From Klebsormidium nitens (lineage: Eukaryota; Streptophyta; Klebsormidiophyceae; Klebsormidiales; Klebsormidiaceae), in contig DF237271.1 of NCBI GenBank assembly GCA_000708835.1, positions 1-64,000 of the forward strand: DNA of 64,000 nt, read 5' to 3'. Of this stretch, positions 33,617-46,400 are shown in pieces (positions within the stretch are counted from its first letter, which is position 1; each line of letters opens with the position of its first letter). The translations under genes and the position numbers were made by a program. The notes below the pieces were generated by a model. That model ran no database searches. It was not told the origin of the DNA and saw nothing but the letters and a program-made list of their open reading frames with translations.

Positions 33617-36600
33617 ATGCAGGCGCTCCACAACCGCTCCATTGCATCCCACGCCGCCCATCAGAAGCCGTATGCAACCTGGAAGTCCGCAGAGACCGTA
33701 GGATGCATCAATCCTAGCCTGTCAATTCGTAAGATCGTAAGCGCATCCCGCAAATCCCATCATCAGAGCCCCTGTTCCGTCGGACTTAGAACAACTGGTT
33801 ACTCAGCCGTCTGCTCTCACAGGAGCAATCACCGCCTTGCCTTAAAAGGGAGACATTACAGGAGAAGACACCCGTTTGTGATCAGAGACCTTGACTTCCC
33901 TCCACCTCCCAAGCCTGTGGTTCAGACCATTCGCTACATTGGGAAGAGGATGTCAGGCAACCGAGTACACGACTTTGCTTCGAGTCCCCGGTCAGTCCTG
34001 CACGAGGACATTGAGAAGGGACCTAAGGATGTGGTGACAGGAAGGAGGATCAAGAAGAGCTATAGGACCCCCAAAACTGCAACAGACCCTGAGGAAATTC
34101 AAGTCACTGGAGACTTTGTGGATGAGACTGGCCATGAACTGGCCAACGGATGGGTGCTGGGAAAGAAACTGGGCCAAGGGATGCAGGGCTCCATCTACTT
34201 GCTCAAAGACAAAGAAGGAAATGATGCAGGTGAGAGTTCCACTTCAGCCCTGCTCCACCCCATGCACAGAGGAGCAAGGCTGGCGATTGAGATGAAGAAG
34301 CTTATCTGACATGCAAGATGAGTCTGAAACTGCAGTACTCCGAAAAGTTGTCCATATTGATTTGGTTTGGACCAGGATAGGCTGCTGGGTAAGCAAAGAG
34401 GTTGGCGCCTTTCAAATGTGCATGCCTATCTTTGTCGCCCTAAGAATCTGGCCTCTTCACTTGCTATCTTTCCGGTTTGGATTGCTAGGAGATTAACCAA
34501 GGTGGTCATTGTCTGCAATTTGCAATCATAGGATTGAAATGTGCCCCGTCCCAATACAGCCAGTTGCAGAGAATCCTTGAAATTCTAGTGTGCCAGAAAG
34601 GACTTTGAAGCAACTTATTTCCTTATTTCCATTTCCAAAGCTGATTTCCAAGTTTGAATATTGATGGATCCAGGAATGGACTCAAAGTGACTGCCAACAC
34701 CAGTTCATTGTTTCTCTGTGCTTGTCAGCCTTCATGTCCTTGGCATTATTTCTCTCTTGGCATCAGACACTTTCTCTAGAGCACAGAAATGTCAATACTT
34801 TGGGAGGTATTTAGCCTCCATATCTCCCTGGATTGGAAGTACAACAATCTGCAGTTCTGCAGTTTACATTTTTCCCCACCCACCGCAGGCCGGGTCTTCA
34901 AGGAGGTAAACAACAAGAAGGCCGGTAAGGCGACTGGGAATCTGGTGGGACTGGAGCGCGAGTGGGCCATTGGGCGGAAGCTCAACCTGCTGGACGAAGA
35001 TGACGGTTTCCTGGAGGGGTTCATGCAGACGGGGTCGAAAGTGCTTGACAAGGACGGGTCCTTTATGGGGATGGTGCTGGAGAAGCTGAACGGGGGAGAC
35101 GTCCTGAAGCGCCTTGAGGACACCAAGTTCAATGACGTGGACTACATTCTGGCCATGGTCATGCAGGTAGGGTGGTCAGCCAAACTGTTTTGGTTTCAAC
35201 AACAAGAGTCAGGAGGAAGGACAGTCCTGCCAGGAAGGGCTGAACGGAGTCCTTTTAGAAGCCTGTTGAGGGACCCTTTCTTAGGGCAGGAAGGTACGGT
35301 ATTGGGTTACTAGCTTTCTCAGGCGTTGGAATAGACTTGAAGTAAGGCCTGCATCCTCGACCTCTCACTTATCTCTCATGCAAGTGCGCTGCTCTGGCCT
35401 CGCTTTGCCCTAGACCCCTAGCTTTTCCCTACCATCACCGCGAACGTTGCATCGCTTAAAATCTTCCCCTCCTACCTATCTTCTTTGCAAACTGAGCTGG
35501 CACAAGCAGAAAAGAGAACAGAGTGGTCTAAGGGTAACTTGAAATTGCAGGTCCTCAGAGCTTTGAACCGCGCGCACCACGCCATTGGTTTCCGGCACGG
35601 CGACATGCGCATCCACAACGTGATGGAGCACTTCGTCACAATGGAAAGCAACAAGGGCGACGAGCCTGCTGGGCCAGACAACTTCGGAGAAAGGTGCGTG
35701 CTTTATGTTTTTCCTTTACAATTGCTCGCTGCAGGATCGTGAAACCTTGTTGCTGCCAAAGTTTAAGGAACTTCAAAGCTGGCTGCTATCTTCAGCAAAA
35801 GGTGGTGTTAATTTGTTCTCTCTTGTATGGATGCGTTTGGCAATATCGAGGGGTCCGGCACAACGACGCTACGAAGAGCTTCTGAGCTCAAAAGTTGAGT
35901 GCAGGGTTGACATTGCGCTCTCATTCATTCCCTGGGCTCAGTCAAATCCTCGATTCTAAGACGGCAGCTTCGACCTTAACGCATTCGAATGTCATTCGAC
36001 AAGTTGTTGGCTAGCTTTGCATCTCCTTGCCAGAGCGTACTCTTTTAGAATGAAGAAAGGAAAAAGAATGTGTCAACTGAAACATCGGGTCAGCTAAAAC
36101 CAGGGTCAGCTGAAATCAGCAGCAAAAATGTGACTTAATTCGACAGAGTCGACCTGCGTGGGCTGCACTTCAAGATCATCGACTACGGGCACGCAGTTGC
36201 GGAGCACGAGAAGGCGACGGACCACGACAAGAGGCACAAAGCGCAGAGGTTCCACATGCCAAAAATACCGACGTTCAGCCTTGAGAAAGTCTACCGGTGA
36301 GCTTTTCTTTGTCTGTGGTTAGGTCTCAGGATTAGGATCTTCGGTCAGACTTGGTCTGAAATCGCGCAAATTGCTGGGAGATAACAAGAAACTAGGAGGA
36401 ACCGAACGCGTCTTTACAATTTGTCTTCATATGTTGGGAAACGAGTTCGGGAGATCAATGTTACGCCTATTCAGCTATCACCCTAAGATTGCCCACCTGG
36501 ATTGAGCCGCTGTACTCACACTTTCCTTGAAAGTCTGAATGTTGCTGGTTGACTGCGTGACCAGCTGCAAGTACCTGTGACAACGTCGCCAAAGCGTCCA

Positions 36601-38645
36601 ACGTGAATCCAGAGATCACAGCCAGCCCCACAAGCTTTCGTATGTGCATGCACAAGTTTCAGAATAGGGATTCGTTTTTGTATACTTATTCCTAGCCTTA
36701 GGGGTCTCTACCGTCCGGAACCGTGGGCGTCTTGTCAATCGGTTCACATTCAGGATTCTGTCCGCTCGTGGGATCTGTGAATCGTGGCCTTTTTACCGTC
36801 GATCCTCTCTGACGTCGTTTCGCCCTTGCTGCCGTCAGCTGGGTGTTCCGTGAGAAAGGCGACGTGTGGCGCTTCATGCGCTCGATCGGACAAGCCTGTG
36901 AGGGGCGGGTGTGGCGCAAGCAGGACGCGTTGAAGGTCAAGCTACTGCTACGGCTCATCTCCAAGACCACAGGTAATCATACGCCTTTCGTGGACAATTC
37001 TAGACCTTTGCGGCAGAGTGAATAGTTTTCTTGGGAATGTTCAGATCCGGCTTTCTTGGCGCAAGGAAGCCGGGCTGAAGGTGAACACTGTCGCTGCTGC
37101 TCGTCACGAAAAGCACACGTAATTTCGCAGGACCTTCCCTAAAAGATGAGTTGCTTCTGTAGTTTATCAGCTATTCCGGTGAACAACGTCAGAATCAAAG
37201 TGCAGCTCATTCTCGAACACACAGCTCTTATTCGAGGACATGTGGGGCTAGGGACCGGGCCAACAAAGCTACGACGCATGGGACTCTGCGGAGCAGATTC
37301 CACTGCTTCTTTTGACCAAGACACTTCTGTTGGATCATAACTTACTTGAACTTTTCCGAGCCGTGCATTTGAGGTCCGAGTAGTAGTGACAAGGTGGCCG
37401 TGATTTGAGCAAAAGACGGTTGAAGCTCGTCAATCTGCGTAAGCCTCTAGGCACTCTTGGTTGAAATTCATTCCTGTTGACTTGCGAGAACACTTTCGAA
37501 AAAGTGTAAGAGAGGCGGACCTCTGGTCGTTCCGAAATTATGCAATTTGACTGGTCCTTCGACCAAGATCGGAAGATAAGAGCCGCCCCCGTGCGCAGTG
37601 TCAATGTGCGCAACGCACCCTCGCACAACGTATGCGCCTAGATGTGTGCGCTATCCTTTAATCTCCCATTTTCTAAGAACGGATGCACACACGAAGAAAG
37701 GGGAATGAGCGAGGAAACGAAGACAGGTCACTGTTCCGTCCGACACGGCCTGAGCTCACGGAGGTGTTCTCTGTTGCTTCTGTACAGGTTACCACCACAG
37801 TGTGCAGTTCGCAGACTCGAAAGAGTCGGGCGAGCAGAAGAAGAGCCTCATCGAGAAGCTGTTGTCCGTGGGCAGCCGCCTCTTCTTCTTCAAGTGGCTC
37901 AACATCATGTGAGCGCCACTCTAAGTATCACTTGCACCTGCTTTGCACCTCTGCCAGTTTCCAAGTTCTGAATGGTACACAATTGTCTTGAATGGGAGAA
38001 GACTGCAAGCGTGCCAAGGCTTACCTTTTCGAGATGTACACTGAATGGGCGAAGGGTCGCCACAACATGCGGATGCCATTCTGCGCCTTTCTGGATCCAA
38101 TCCCTGTTGTCAACGAATGCCCTAACAGCCTTTTACGTAGAATTAAGTCGTTTGACGCCCTAAGCTCAATAAAGTTCAGCTGCGAACTCACCAACCCTCA
38201 GTTGCTTCTCATCGTTTCTCCGATGCACTCACTCTTACTCTGCCGAACCCTTAGCCCCACTTAGCCCAACCCTGGTTTCATCCAACTTAGTCTACCTTAA
38301 CACTAGCTTCACCTCGCTTTACTACACACGCTGCGTGCGTGCAAATTTTCGGGCCATCCCCGCGGCGGAAGTCCTGCAAACGATACTCCAATTCTTTCTC
38401 CCCGAACCCCCGAGCCCAACCCTGGTTTTATCCAAGTTTAGCCCACCCTAACCCTAGCTTGACCCTGCTTTACGCGCAGGTTGCGCGCGTACATCTTCCC
38501 CGGCCACCCGACCATGAGCGCGGCGGAAGCCCTGCAGTACATGCAAGAGCAGCGCGACAAGATCGGCCTCTCGGAGCGGGAGTTCCCGTGCGGCACTCTG
38601 GCGGTAAGTCCACCTCCCCTTCCAAGAGTAACGACGTCTTTTTAG
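33617..38645 (+). CDS. atypical protein kinase, paralogue B
   Basis: Exons 33617-34229, 34889-35166, 35551-35693, 36147-36296, 36839-36972, 37788-37908 and 38480-38603 or to TAG 38643-38645. The read-through form is 534 residues. The His/Ser/Arg-rich leader (MQALHNRSIASHAAHQK) looks like a chloroplast or mitochondrial transit peptide. Kinase motifs: TPKTATDPEEIQV, GWVLGKKLGQGMQGSIY, RVFKEV (beta-3 Lys), LEREWAIGRKLN, FRHGDMRIHNVMEH, FKIIDYGHA, KGDVWRFMRSIGQ, FPGHPTM. Catalytic residues are kept, with DYG for DFG and HGD for HRD. A GTAAGT donor follows 38603, as in paralogue C, so a further exon is likely. Candidates start at 38758 (open to about 38970) or 39028 (seven codons, TAA 39049-39051). 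The intron before exon 7 holds a decayed copy of that exon's start. Confidence 0.82.
38251..38530 (+). repeat. duplicated intron end plus exon-7 start in kinase B
   Basis: The real exon 7 starts at 38480 with TTGCGCGCGTACATCTTCC after ACGCGCAGG. A diverged copy starts near 38331 (CTGCGTGCGTGCAAATTTTC), 149 bases upstream, and also matches GCGGCGGAAG-CCTGCA inside the exon. Intron flanks match too: AGCCCAACCCTGGTTTCATC (about 38261) and AGCCCAACCCTGGTTTTATC (about 38414). The upstream copy has lost its AG acceptor. Confidence 0.72.
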
Positions 38646-40596
38646 GAAATTGCCATCTTGAGGGCTTCTCGTTCTCCTATTTGACAAGATTGGCCTCGTG
38701 GAGTGCGGGAAGCGGCGATTCCGAAGTCTTCGCGATCAGTAACACTTGTCTTTGTAGGAAAGGAAATACTCCCTTCAATTCAGGAAATACTTTCTGAAAG
38801 GGCTCGTCCGAGCCGTCTTTTTTTGGAATGTAATATACGTGACGAAGTTCGGATGCACGTTTGGCATCGTCCCTGGCTGCCTGGCTGTCCTTTCGCTGAC
38901 CCAAAAGGTATTGCACCCAGGGTGTCTAGCGTCAGACTGCTTGTTCTGCCTTCTGCATGTCAGTGGCAGCTAGGAGAAATGCCAGGAATTCCTTTTGGCG
39001 TGCTGACATCCGTGGTCTTTCCTGCAGTGGGGTGCGAACCAGATTGGCTAAGCAACTTAGGACGACCCAGCAGAGCATGTTGCTTGAGTTGCGAAAGGGT
39101 TAGTTTGATCATAGGGCAAAGAGTTAGCTCAGTCCACTTTAGGATCGTATAAATTGTTGACATTTGGATCTCCCGAGCACGAAGCATTGCACGCGTAATA
39201 AACTTGGTAACAATTTGTAGAGCATACGCACACCCCTGGCGTGTACTCAGCTACATAAAGGTTGCCTCCTTGTAAAAGGGGCCGAGGAAAGCGCAGGGTA
39301 GAATCATTTGACACAAATGTCGGAAGCATTAGTGCTTAGGTCGTAGGAGGATCTGTAGATGTTCAGTCTATCGTAGCATATCGGACATTCGTCCAGTACT
39401 AGTTGTACGTTGCTTTGTCATAAATGGTGCAGATTGTGCATTCAGCGCCGCTCGCAGCCCTTCGCAAATGTTGTATACTTCGTGCAAGTCATGATTTGTC
39501 CGTTGCAGTGCATCTGAGTCTGCGAATAGTGTGTGCATCTCCTTGTAAGCTCTTGCTTGCGGATTGCCCGTTTCCCTGCACTTTTCTACGAGCACATAAA
39601 GGCTCCACCATCATCATGCTCTACGAACCTATGGCCCTACTAGCTACGGCGTATTTGAAAAGAGACCATCATCTTGCTAGCTCTACGAGCTTCCTAGTTG
39701 CAGCCGCATCCTCCCCCAAAAAGGTGGTAGTTAAACTACCTCGCAAGTGACCTGCCAATTCGGAGCGCCCAAGCAGTCTGTTCCAATTCTGTGCCGGACT
39801 AGGTCACCCGCTAGCTGTGACCGGGAAGATCGCTTGAAGGGTGTCAATCGAGCGCCAATGTGTGTGCGTATGATGGCCTCCCAGTGACCCAAAAGGCAGA
39901 GCAGGAACAAATATTGCAGCGGAGTCAGAGCGGAGCGTCACTCTGCGCGTTGGCACCTGAAGCGCGCGCGCCGCAAAACTTTCCTGACGATTGCTCACAA
40001 ATTCGACTTACGATGGATTTTATGGATCATGGCATGCATCTTCTACTCAGGCTGTAGTGGGCCTCGAAACGCGACGCGCATCCTGTTCGGTTGACTGACT
40101 CAGCGGTACTTCGTCAACCTTGGAGATGCCCCGGTTTCGCCGCCACTTACTTTCAGCACATGCACGAACCGTTTGAGCGCCACTCTGACGCCTTTTTGAC
40201 AAGACCAGCTACTGTAATCAGGTCTTCTAACCTAAGCTTCGATGATTTCGACGAAATCCTGCCCGACATGATTTCAAGCAGTATTTTGTCAATCCAAAGG
40301 TCACATCATGTCATCACGCCAGCATGACATGGCCTGAGCGCTGAGTTGCTTTCATGAGGTTGACGTTGCGCTCACGTCATGGAGTCCGCTTCTTACACAA
40401 AGTCTAGTCATGCAGCAGAGGTAGATCCGTGAACCAGCAGTCAAATCGTCAAGTAGGGGGCATTTGCGGATGCATGTCGCCAGTAAGCTCATTGCTAGTG
40501 GGAACTGTGCTGAAGGTAGCAGGGAAAAGGCAGGGAGCTCAGCGAACGTTGGCGGCCTTCTCTAATAGTAAAAATGTCAAGAGAGAGAGAGGGGCC
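38646..40596. other. kinase B 3' region and intergenic sequence
   Basis: May include the last kinase B exon (38758 onward or 39028-39051). Otherwise I see no coding sequence; frames are short and without motifs. AT-rich toward the right. Confidence 0.35.
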
Positions 40597-41889
40597 ATGG
40601 GTGACCAGATGGTAGAGTTCTGCGCTTCCCTGCTGACGTCAGATGACCCTCTGAAGATCACGCGCGTGTCAGGTTGCTGGAAGAACTTCACGAAGGCCCG
40701 GATGACATCCGGGAAGGTCTCTGTTTCGCGCGGGTTGTGCAGGAGCTTGCTACATTCAGGGGGGGCGTAGTCATTCACCGCATCTTGCGGCTGACGCTGT
40801 GGCAGTGTGCAAGCGATCAAATGAACCTGGGGTTCAATCACTTCGTCAGCTCTACCGCAGCGCTTGCGATCTTGACGGGAAGCAAGCTGGTGGTTGAGTC
40901 CTGCTTGAGAGTACAGGAAGGATCAGACGAGAGGGTGAATGCTCAGGAACTGTATCAGCGTTTGATGCAACAGGCTGACCAAACCCTTCTTTCAATGATG
41001 GAGAACGCTGGAGGAATAGCAGAGGAAGGCTTCCAGCTTCTCGTGGCTGGATCTCTGGAGTGTCTGGCCAATTGCGTGCGAGGCTCCAAGGTCTTCCGGG
41101 ACGCCATGAGGGAAGCGATGGAACAGCGGAACATGTTTGAGCAGTTTGGGAAGTTTCTCAGCACCGAGTTCCTTTCAAGGACGGTGAGCGCCGAAGTGGC
41201 GTTGATCATCCGCCTCCATTTGGCTGGTATGGCGGTCTCTCTTGCATTCTCAGCCGACAGCCGACTCTGGGCCATAGACAGGGGCCTCCTCAAACTAGTT
41301 GCAGCAATCTACGAAGCGTCCCCCTTGCGCGAGCATCGCAAACTGTCCAAGCAAAGCGAGTCTCCTCTGTTCCGCTGCAACAAAGTCCTGCTCCGCTTGC
41401 TCACGGTGAATTCCGCAGCGGAAAAGATGCGCGCTCACAATGCGCTCGAGGACTTGCGACCCCACAAGCGGAAGATCAACAGCGCTGAACCGGAAACGGA
41501 GCCTTGGGCCTACTATGAAAGGTTCTTGGAAGGCGGGGCGACACGACTCCTGAGACGCGAGCGTTCTGTAGAGGAGTGGAAGGACCAAGAAGAGAAGCTG
41601 AGCGGTGATCGGTCGTCTGCTCCTGGAAGCTCTGCCGGGCCGGCCGCGAGCCCGCAGTCGGACAAGAGTTCGGCAAATGCGCGCGCTGCCACGTGGCGCG
41701 CTACTGCAGGTGAGAATTGCGTCTCGCTCTCAGATGATTTTCCTTACAGACTGGCTCTGCAGGTCTCCAGAAGACTACCTCTGGTTCACGCATTTTGCCC
41801 GTCTCGAACAAGCACTTAAGAGTACGTGTAAGCGGGGTGTAAGCGGAGACGTGAAAAAAGGTCTGCCCTTAACTGGCCAATTTATTTAG
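40597..41889 (+). CDS. unknown helical protein with MYND-like zinc finger (frame interrupted)
   Basis: Exon 1 40597-41709 and exon 2 41763-41889 (TAG 41887-41889), about 413 residues if the frame is continuous. The start, MGDQMVEFCASLLTSDDP, is one frame away from the long body that begins LLEELHEGPDDIREGLCFAR; one base seems missing at about 40660-40672. The body is helical and Leu/Ala-rich, like an ARM-type repeat protein, and no enzyme motif is recognised. Near 41600-41709 the coding signal moves to another frame. There it gives KLCRAGREP, then GQEFGKCARCHVARYC, the C-x2-C and YC core of a MYND finger, followed after the intron by RSPEDYLWFTHF. Usual MYND Cys and His residues further on are missing, so the finger is degenerate or the model is off. 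MYND fingers bind proline-rich partners. The two breaks mean indels in the sequence or an early pseudogene. Confidence 0.5.
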
Positions 41890-43403
41890 CAGATACTTCG
41901 TCGCTTACCAGCTGGACGCTTCCAAAAAGATAGCATGAGAACAGAGTCATTGCGAGGTATGATCTCGAGCGTGACCCGGAAAAGTACACCCCCTTGGCCA
42001 CGGTTGCTTAGCCAGGTTATTGAATTGAGAAGACTTTTACCTGTTTCCGTTCTGATACGAACAAGTTCCAGCTGTAACTTTACTTCGTGATCCAACCGCT
42101 GATCTGCTCAAGGTGATGGCAAGGCTTGGAAACCTGAACACGCATCACGTGCTCTGAATCTTGATTCAAAATAGCGGTTGAACGAGGCGAGAGATCGCAA
42201 CCTAGCTAAGGCAGGCATTTTCGCTTATCGATGGGAAGAGCGACACAACTAGTGTGCTTTATCAACTGTGTTCTTTGATTTTCCAATCTTGATCTCTTGA
42301 AGTTCGCTTTTTCACGAGCACCTATTTGCGTTCCTCTGCAGCAAGGAGCACTAGAAGTTGCACTGGACGACCCACAAGATTGATTGCAAAGGCTTCGCCA
42401 GTCGAAGGGGCCCGGAAAGTTGCAAGGAATAGTAGTCTGATGTTTTAGCAAGATAAGTCTGCAATTGCGGGGAATTGACTGGCGATTTTATGGTCGGATG
42501 GGAACAAGCAGACTAGTTTTAGTTGGACAAACTGAGCAGCTCCCTCGATCAATGCGAGCATGGATCAGAAAGGGGATGCACTTGCGATGCCCGCAAGCAA
42601 ATGGTGAGGTGCACGGTACGCATAGTGGCAATGATCAAGCATATTCAGTTAGTGCAAAAGACCGCTCATTGTTTTCATTCAGTACTCCATCACAGCTCGG
42701 AATTCGGGCCGCGCGGGGGCCACGCGAAACAATCTCAAGCGGTCAGCATTAATCGGAACTTTGCGAAAGTACATGCATGTTGTCATGGAGATTGGTCTGA
42801 GGCGCCTTTTTGCAACCGACCGTCATCTTGATTGGTGAATGAACAATGCGTTCACCTTTACATGCTAAACAAATTCGTTTGTACATGCTTAGAAGTCATT
42901 CGATCTTCCAAACTAGCCTATATGTACCCTGATGCGTTTGAAGCCTGCCTACGCTAGCCTTGGAGACCGGTGAAGGTCAACTGTTCCTGCGTTTAAGCTG
43001 CAACTTAACCTTTCCTGAATCAGTCTACTTCCCCATCGGCGATTTAAGTACAGACAGCTAAGACAACCCCGCTACACAGATGCAAGGAGTCATGCAATCT
43101 ACCAAAGCAAGCGTCTCGGACCTGAGATTATGCATCTCTACCGTAAATGCTCGATTCTATGGACCTTTGTCCATAAACACAAGTAGCTAACAGGCTGTCT
43201 CACACTTCCGATGTAGTTCAAAAGTCTAGACCCGTTGGATCTATTAAGCCTTCAATTAAGGCAACAGTGCACTGTGCAAGTGTCAACTAAACGGCTGCAT
43301 CCTACCAGCCCTACGTCAGAGCACCAGACCGGGCTTCTGGCCCTCTCTGCAAGAAGCAAAGCGCAAGTGCGCCTCCAGCGCAGACCTTGTCGTAGTCATC
43401 TTG
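41890..43403. other. intergenic 1.5 kb
   Basis: Between the 3' ends of the MYND-like gene (plus) and kinase C (minus). Only short frames without motifs; nothing I can call. Confidence 0.45.
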
Positions 43404-46400
43404 CTAAGCCACCTCCTTCGAGGAACCAGGCAGATTATTGAACTGCAAAACAATCACAAACAAGAGAAGGTCAGATGGATGAGCACAATAACCTTGAAAT
43501 GTTTTGCAAAGTGTTTACCCTCGGCATGAAACCCCACACCATCTGAGGTCAGAACCTGTTTATTCCCAAAAACTTGGTCATAGAGCTCAACCGATAAAGG
43601 AGCAAAACCCTGGTCGTCAAACCGTCCTCTTCAGCTCTCCAGTTATTGGAACCCAGATTTGAAACCCAAATCTACCGCAGTAAAGCAGAATCCTTACCGA
43701 GATGGGAGTGGTGGTGAAGTTGGACGGCGGCAGGTTGTACTGCGCGCGCTTCCTCTCGAGGTACGCGAGCGCCTCGCGCGCCTGCATCGTCGGGTGCCCG
43801 GGCAGAACATACGCGCGGAGCCTGGAGAGAAGTGACACCGTCCAGATGAGCAAACGCAGGTGGAATCGAAGAGAAGTGTTCAAGTGCTTAAGTTTGAGAG
43901 GAGATTGTGTTGTGTTCCGACGATAACTCGTACACAAGCTCCACCTTTGGGCTCACCGCGTTCAGGACTCGAATGCTTTCAAACTCCTTGTGGGTCCTGC
44001 CACGAGCACGATTGGCTACTGATGCGCACTTTCGACACCCCTCACGAAGTCCCTCTAGCATCAAGGACAAACGAACCCGGCACGACAACATGGGCGATGA
44101 CGTCAAAAGACGCTGAGTTGGCTGAATGCATCACAATGACATCATTGTCCAGCGAGCGACTCACATGATGTCGGCCCACTTGACGGGGAAGAGGCTCCCG
44201 CCGAACGAGACCAGCTGCAGCAGCGGCCCCTTCTTCCGCTCACCGGACTCGATGGAGCTCGCGTAGTGCGCGCGGATCGAGACACCTGCGGAACAAACGA
44301 ACCGCGAAACTTGAGTGAACATTGGATTACCGATTGGAATCGAGGCTCGAAGCTCCGGTAAAGCGCGCGGGTCGAATACAATCACAGTCCTCGGACGGCC
44401 AGGCTTTATTTGACTCGTTAGCAGCGAGAGACGTCAGGAAAAAAATCTCGAAGCAGCCAGAATTGCAGGCAACAAGCTGTTCGCAACAACGCGACAAACT
44501 CAAAGCGGGCTGAAAGAGTATTCGAGAATCGAAGTTGTGGGAGGCGAGATTGCAAGAAGGACCAAAAACCAACTCTTTGTCAATGCTTGGCTGGAAGCAT
44601 GAAGGCGCCAAGTTCGAAATGCAGGTATTGAACCGAACAATCTAAGCAAGTCAGCAAGCGCAAAGGAGGAAAAGTGCACCGGAACGCCACAGCAGGGGAG
44701 GATTGCATATCTCCAAGGATTGGGAGAAAAGAACAAGGAACGGGGAACGAGGACCGAGAAAAAAAGTATTTGGAAAGCGAAGATTAAAAGTAGTCAACTT
44801 GTACCTACCGCAGGTCTTTCGTACGAGCGCCTGGATCAGCTTGACCTTGGGCCTGCTCGCACGGGGCCACGTGCGTCCCTCAAGCGCCTGCGCGACCGAT
44901 CGCACGAAGCGCCACACGTCACCACGCTCGTTAAAAATCGCCCTGCAGACCGGCAAAGAAGCGTTTGAGCCACAGCCAGACAAAATTCTTACAAACGAAA
45001 TTAGGTTGGGAAGGCCACTTGACGGAAGCAGGACACACTCGAGTTGGCAAGAAGAGTGGCGGATAGTAGATGCGAGAGATACGCTGCGCTTAGTAAACAA
45101 TTCTTCAAAAGTCCTGAATAATAAGCCCTTCGAAAGTCCTTCGAAAGTCCTGAACGTCGCCTCCTCTCTCTTCTGTAAGGCACGTGAAAGGGAAAAAGCA
45201 CCACTCAAACTAAATGGGCGCTCTGAAACCAGCTCAACCTACCGTAGGACTTCACCCGTCTCTGACCGAACAAGATTCAGCCATTCATAGCTCACTCATC
45301 TCCTGTGAATCTCATCGAAGAAGGAAAACAACTGCTGAGAAGTGAAACATGCTCACCGGTATGGAATTTCGAGGCTGTATGCCGGGACGTCGGGGACTTT
45401 GAGGCGGCGCGCCTTGCGCAGCTTCTCCTCGTCCTTGCCCTCGCCCTTGACGATCACCGCGTGGCCGTAGTCGATGATCTTGAACTGGAGGCCGCGCAAA
45501 TCCACGCTGCAAAAGAAGTTTATCTTTTCCATATTGGTTTCCTGTGTCTTTTTCGTCGCCAGGCTGCTTCCACAAGCTCGTTCGTTAGATGAGGATGGGT
45601 GGAGATGCTGGATCCTGCCCGACCCTCACGCACGTGCTGCAACTGCAGAAGAGTACTACTCAATGACTTCCGATAGACTTCGTCAAATAGGAGCACCTGG
45701 CAGAAAGCTAGAACAGGCGATCGTTCGAGCGCGCCTTTTCTGAAGCCTTTTTTCTCCAGAAATCTTGTGCTGGCAGGGCAAACTCCAAAAGAGAGGCTCT
45801 GAGGAGGCTAGCAACGGGGTCTGAGACTGTGACCCTCACGTCTTGCCGAACTGCGTCTGACCAACCTCGTTGTCCCCAAGAAAGAATACATGACACTCTA
45901 TTCCTTATCCACTTGATCTTTTTCACAATCATTGCAGACCTTGCAGGACAGACTCCAGTAATAAGGCCAGAGTCGGAAAGAGAATTCAGGACTTCGTTGC
46001 TCACGTCTTGCCGAACTGCGTCTCGTCAGCCTCGGGGACGTGATCCCCGAGCTCCTCTTGCAGGCGGTGCTCCATGACGTTGTGGATGCGCATGTCCTGG
46101 TGGAAGAAACCAATCGCCTGCTGTGCGCGGTCCAGCGCGCACAGCACCTGCGAAAAATCGATAGTTGTTTTTTCAGTGGATTGAAAGCTTGTAAATAGTC
46201 ACGGTGATAACCGTGTCGCTGGCTTGGCTAATGAGTGTGACTGGAGAACCCACTCTGTGTGATAGTGCTCGACGGAGTGTGACTGTGATAGTGCAACCTG
46301 ATTATTTTAGACTAAGGATTGAAGGAGTTGCTAGATGCACCAGACAAACAAGAACGAACTCGCAAAAACGCGGATTTAACAAGGAAGAACTTGCAGAGAA

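Noticed and set aside
41605-41762. Arg-rich open frame joined to MYND-like exon 2
   Set aside because: The donor at 41710 and acceptor at 41762 connect exon 2 to the KCARCHVARYC frame in the right phase; the Arg-rich part is read-through of intron and another frame.
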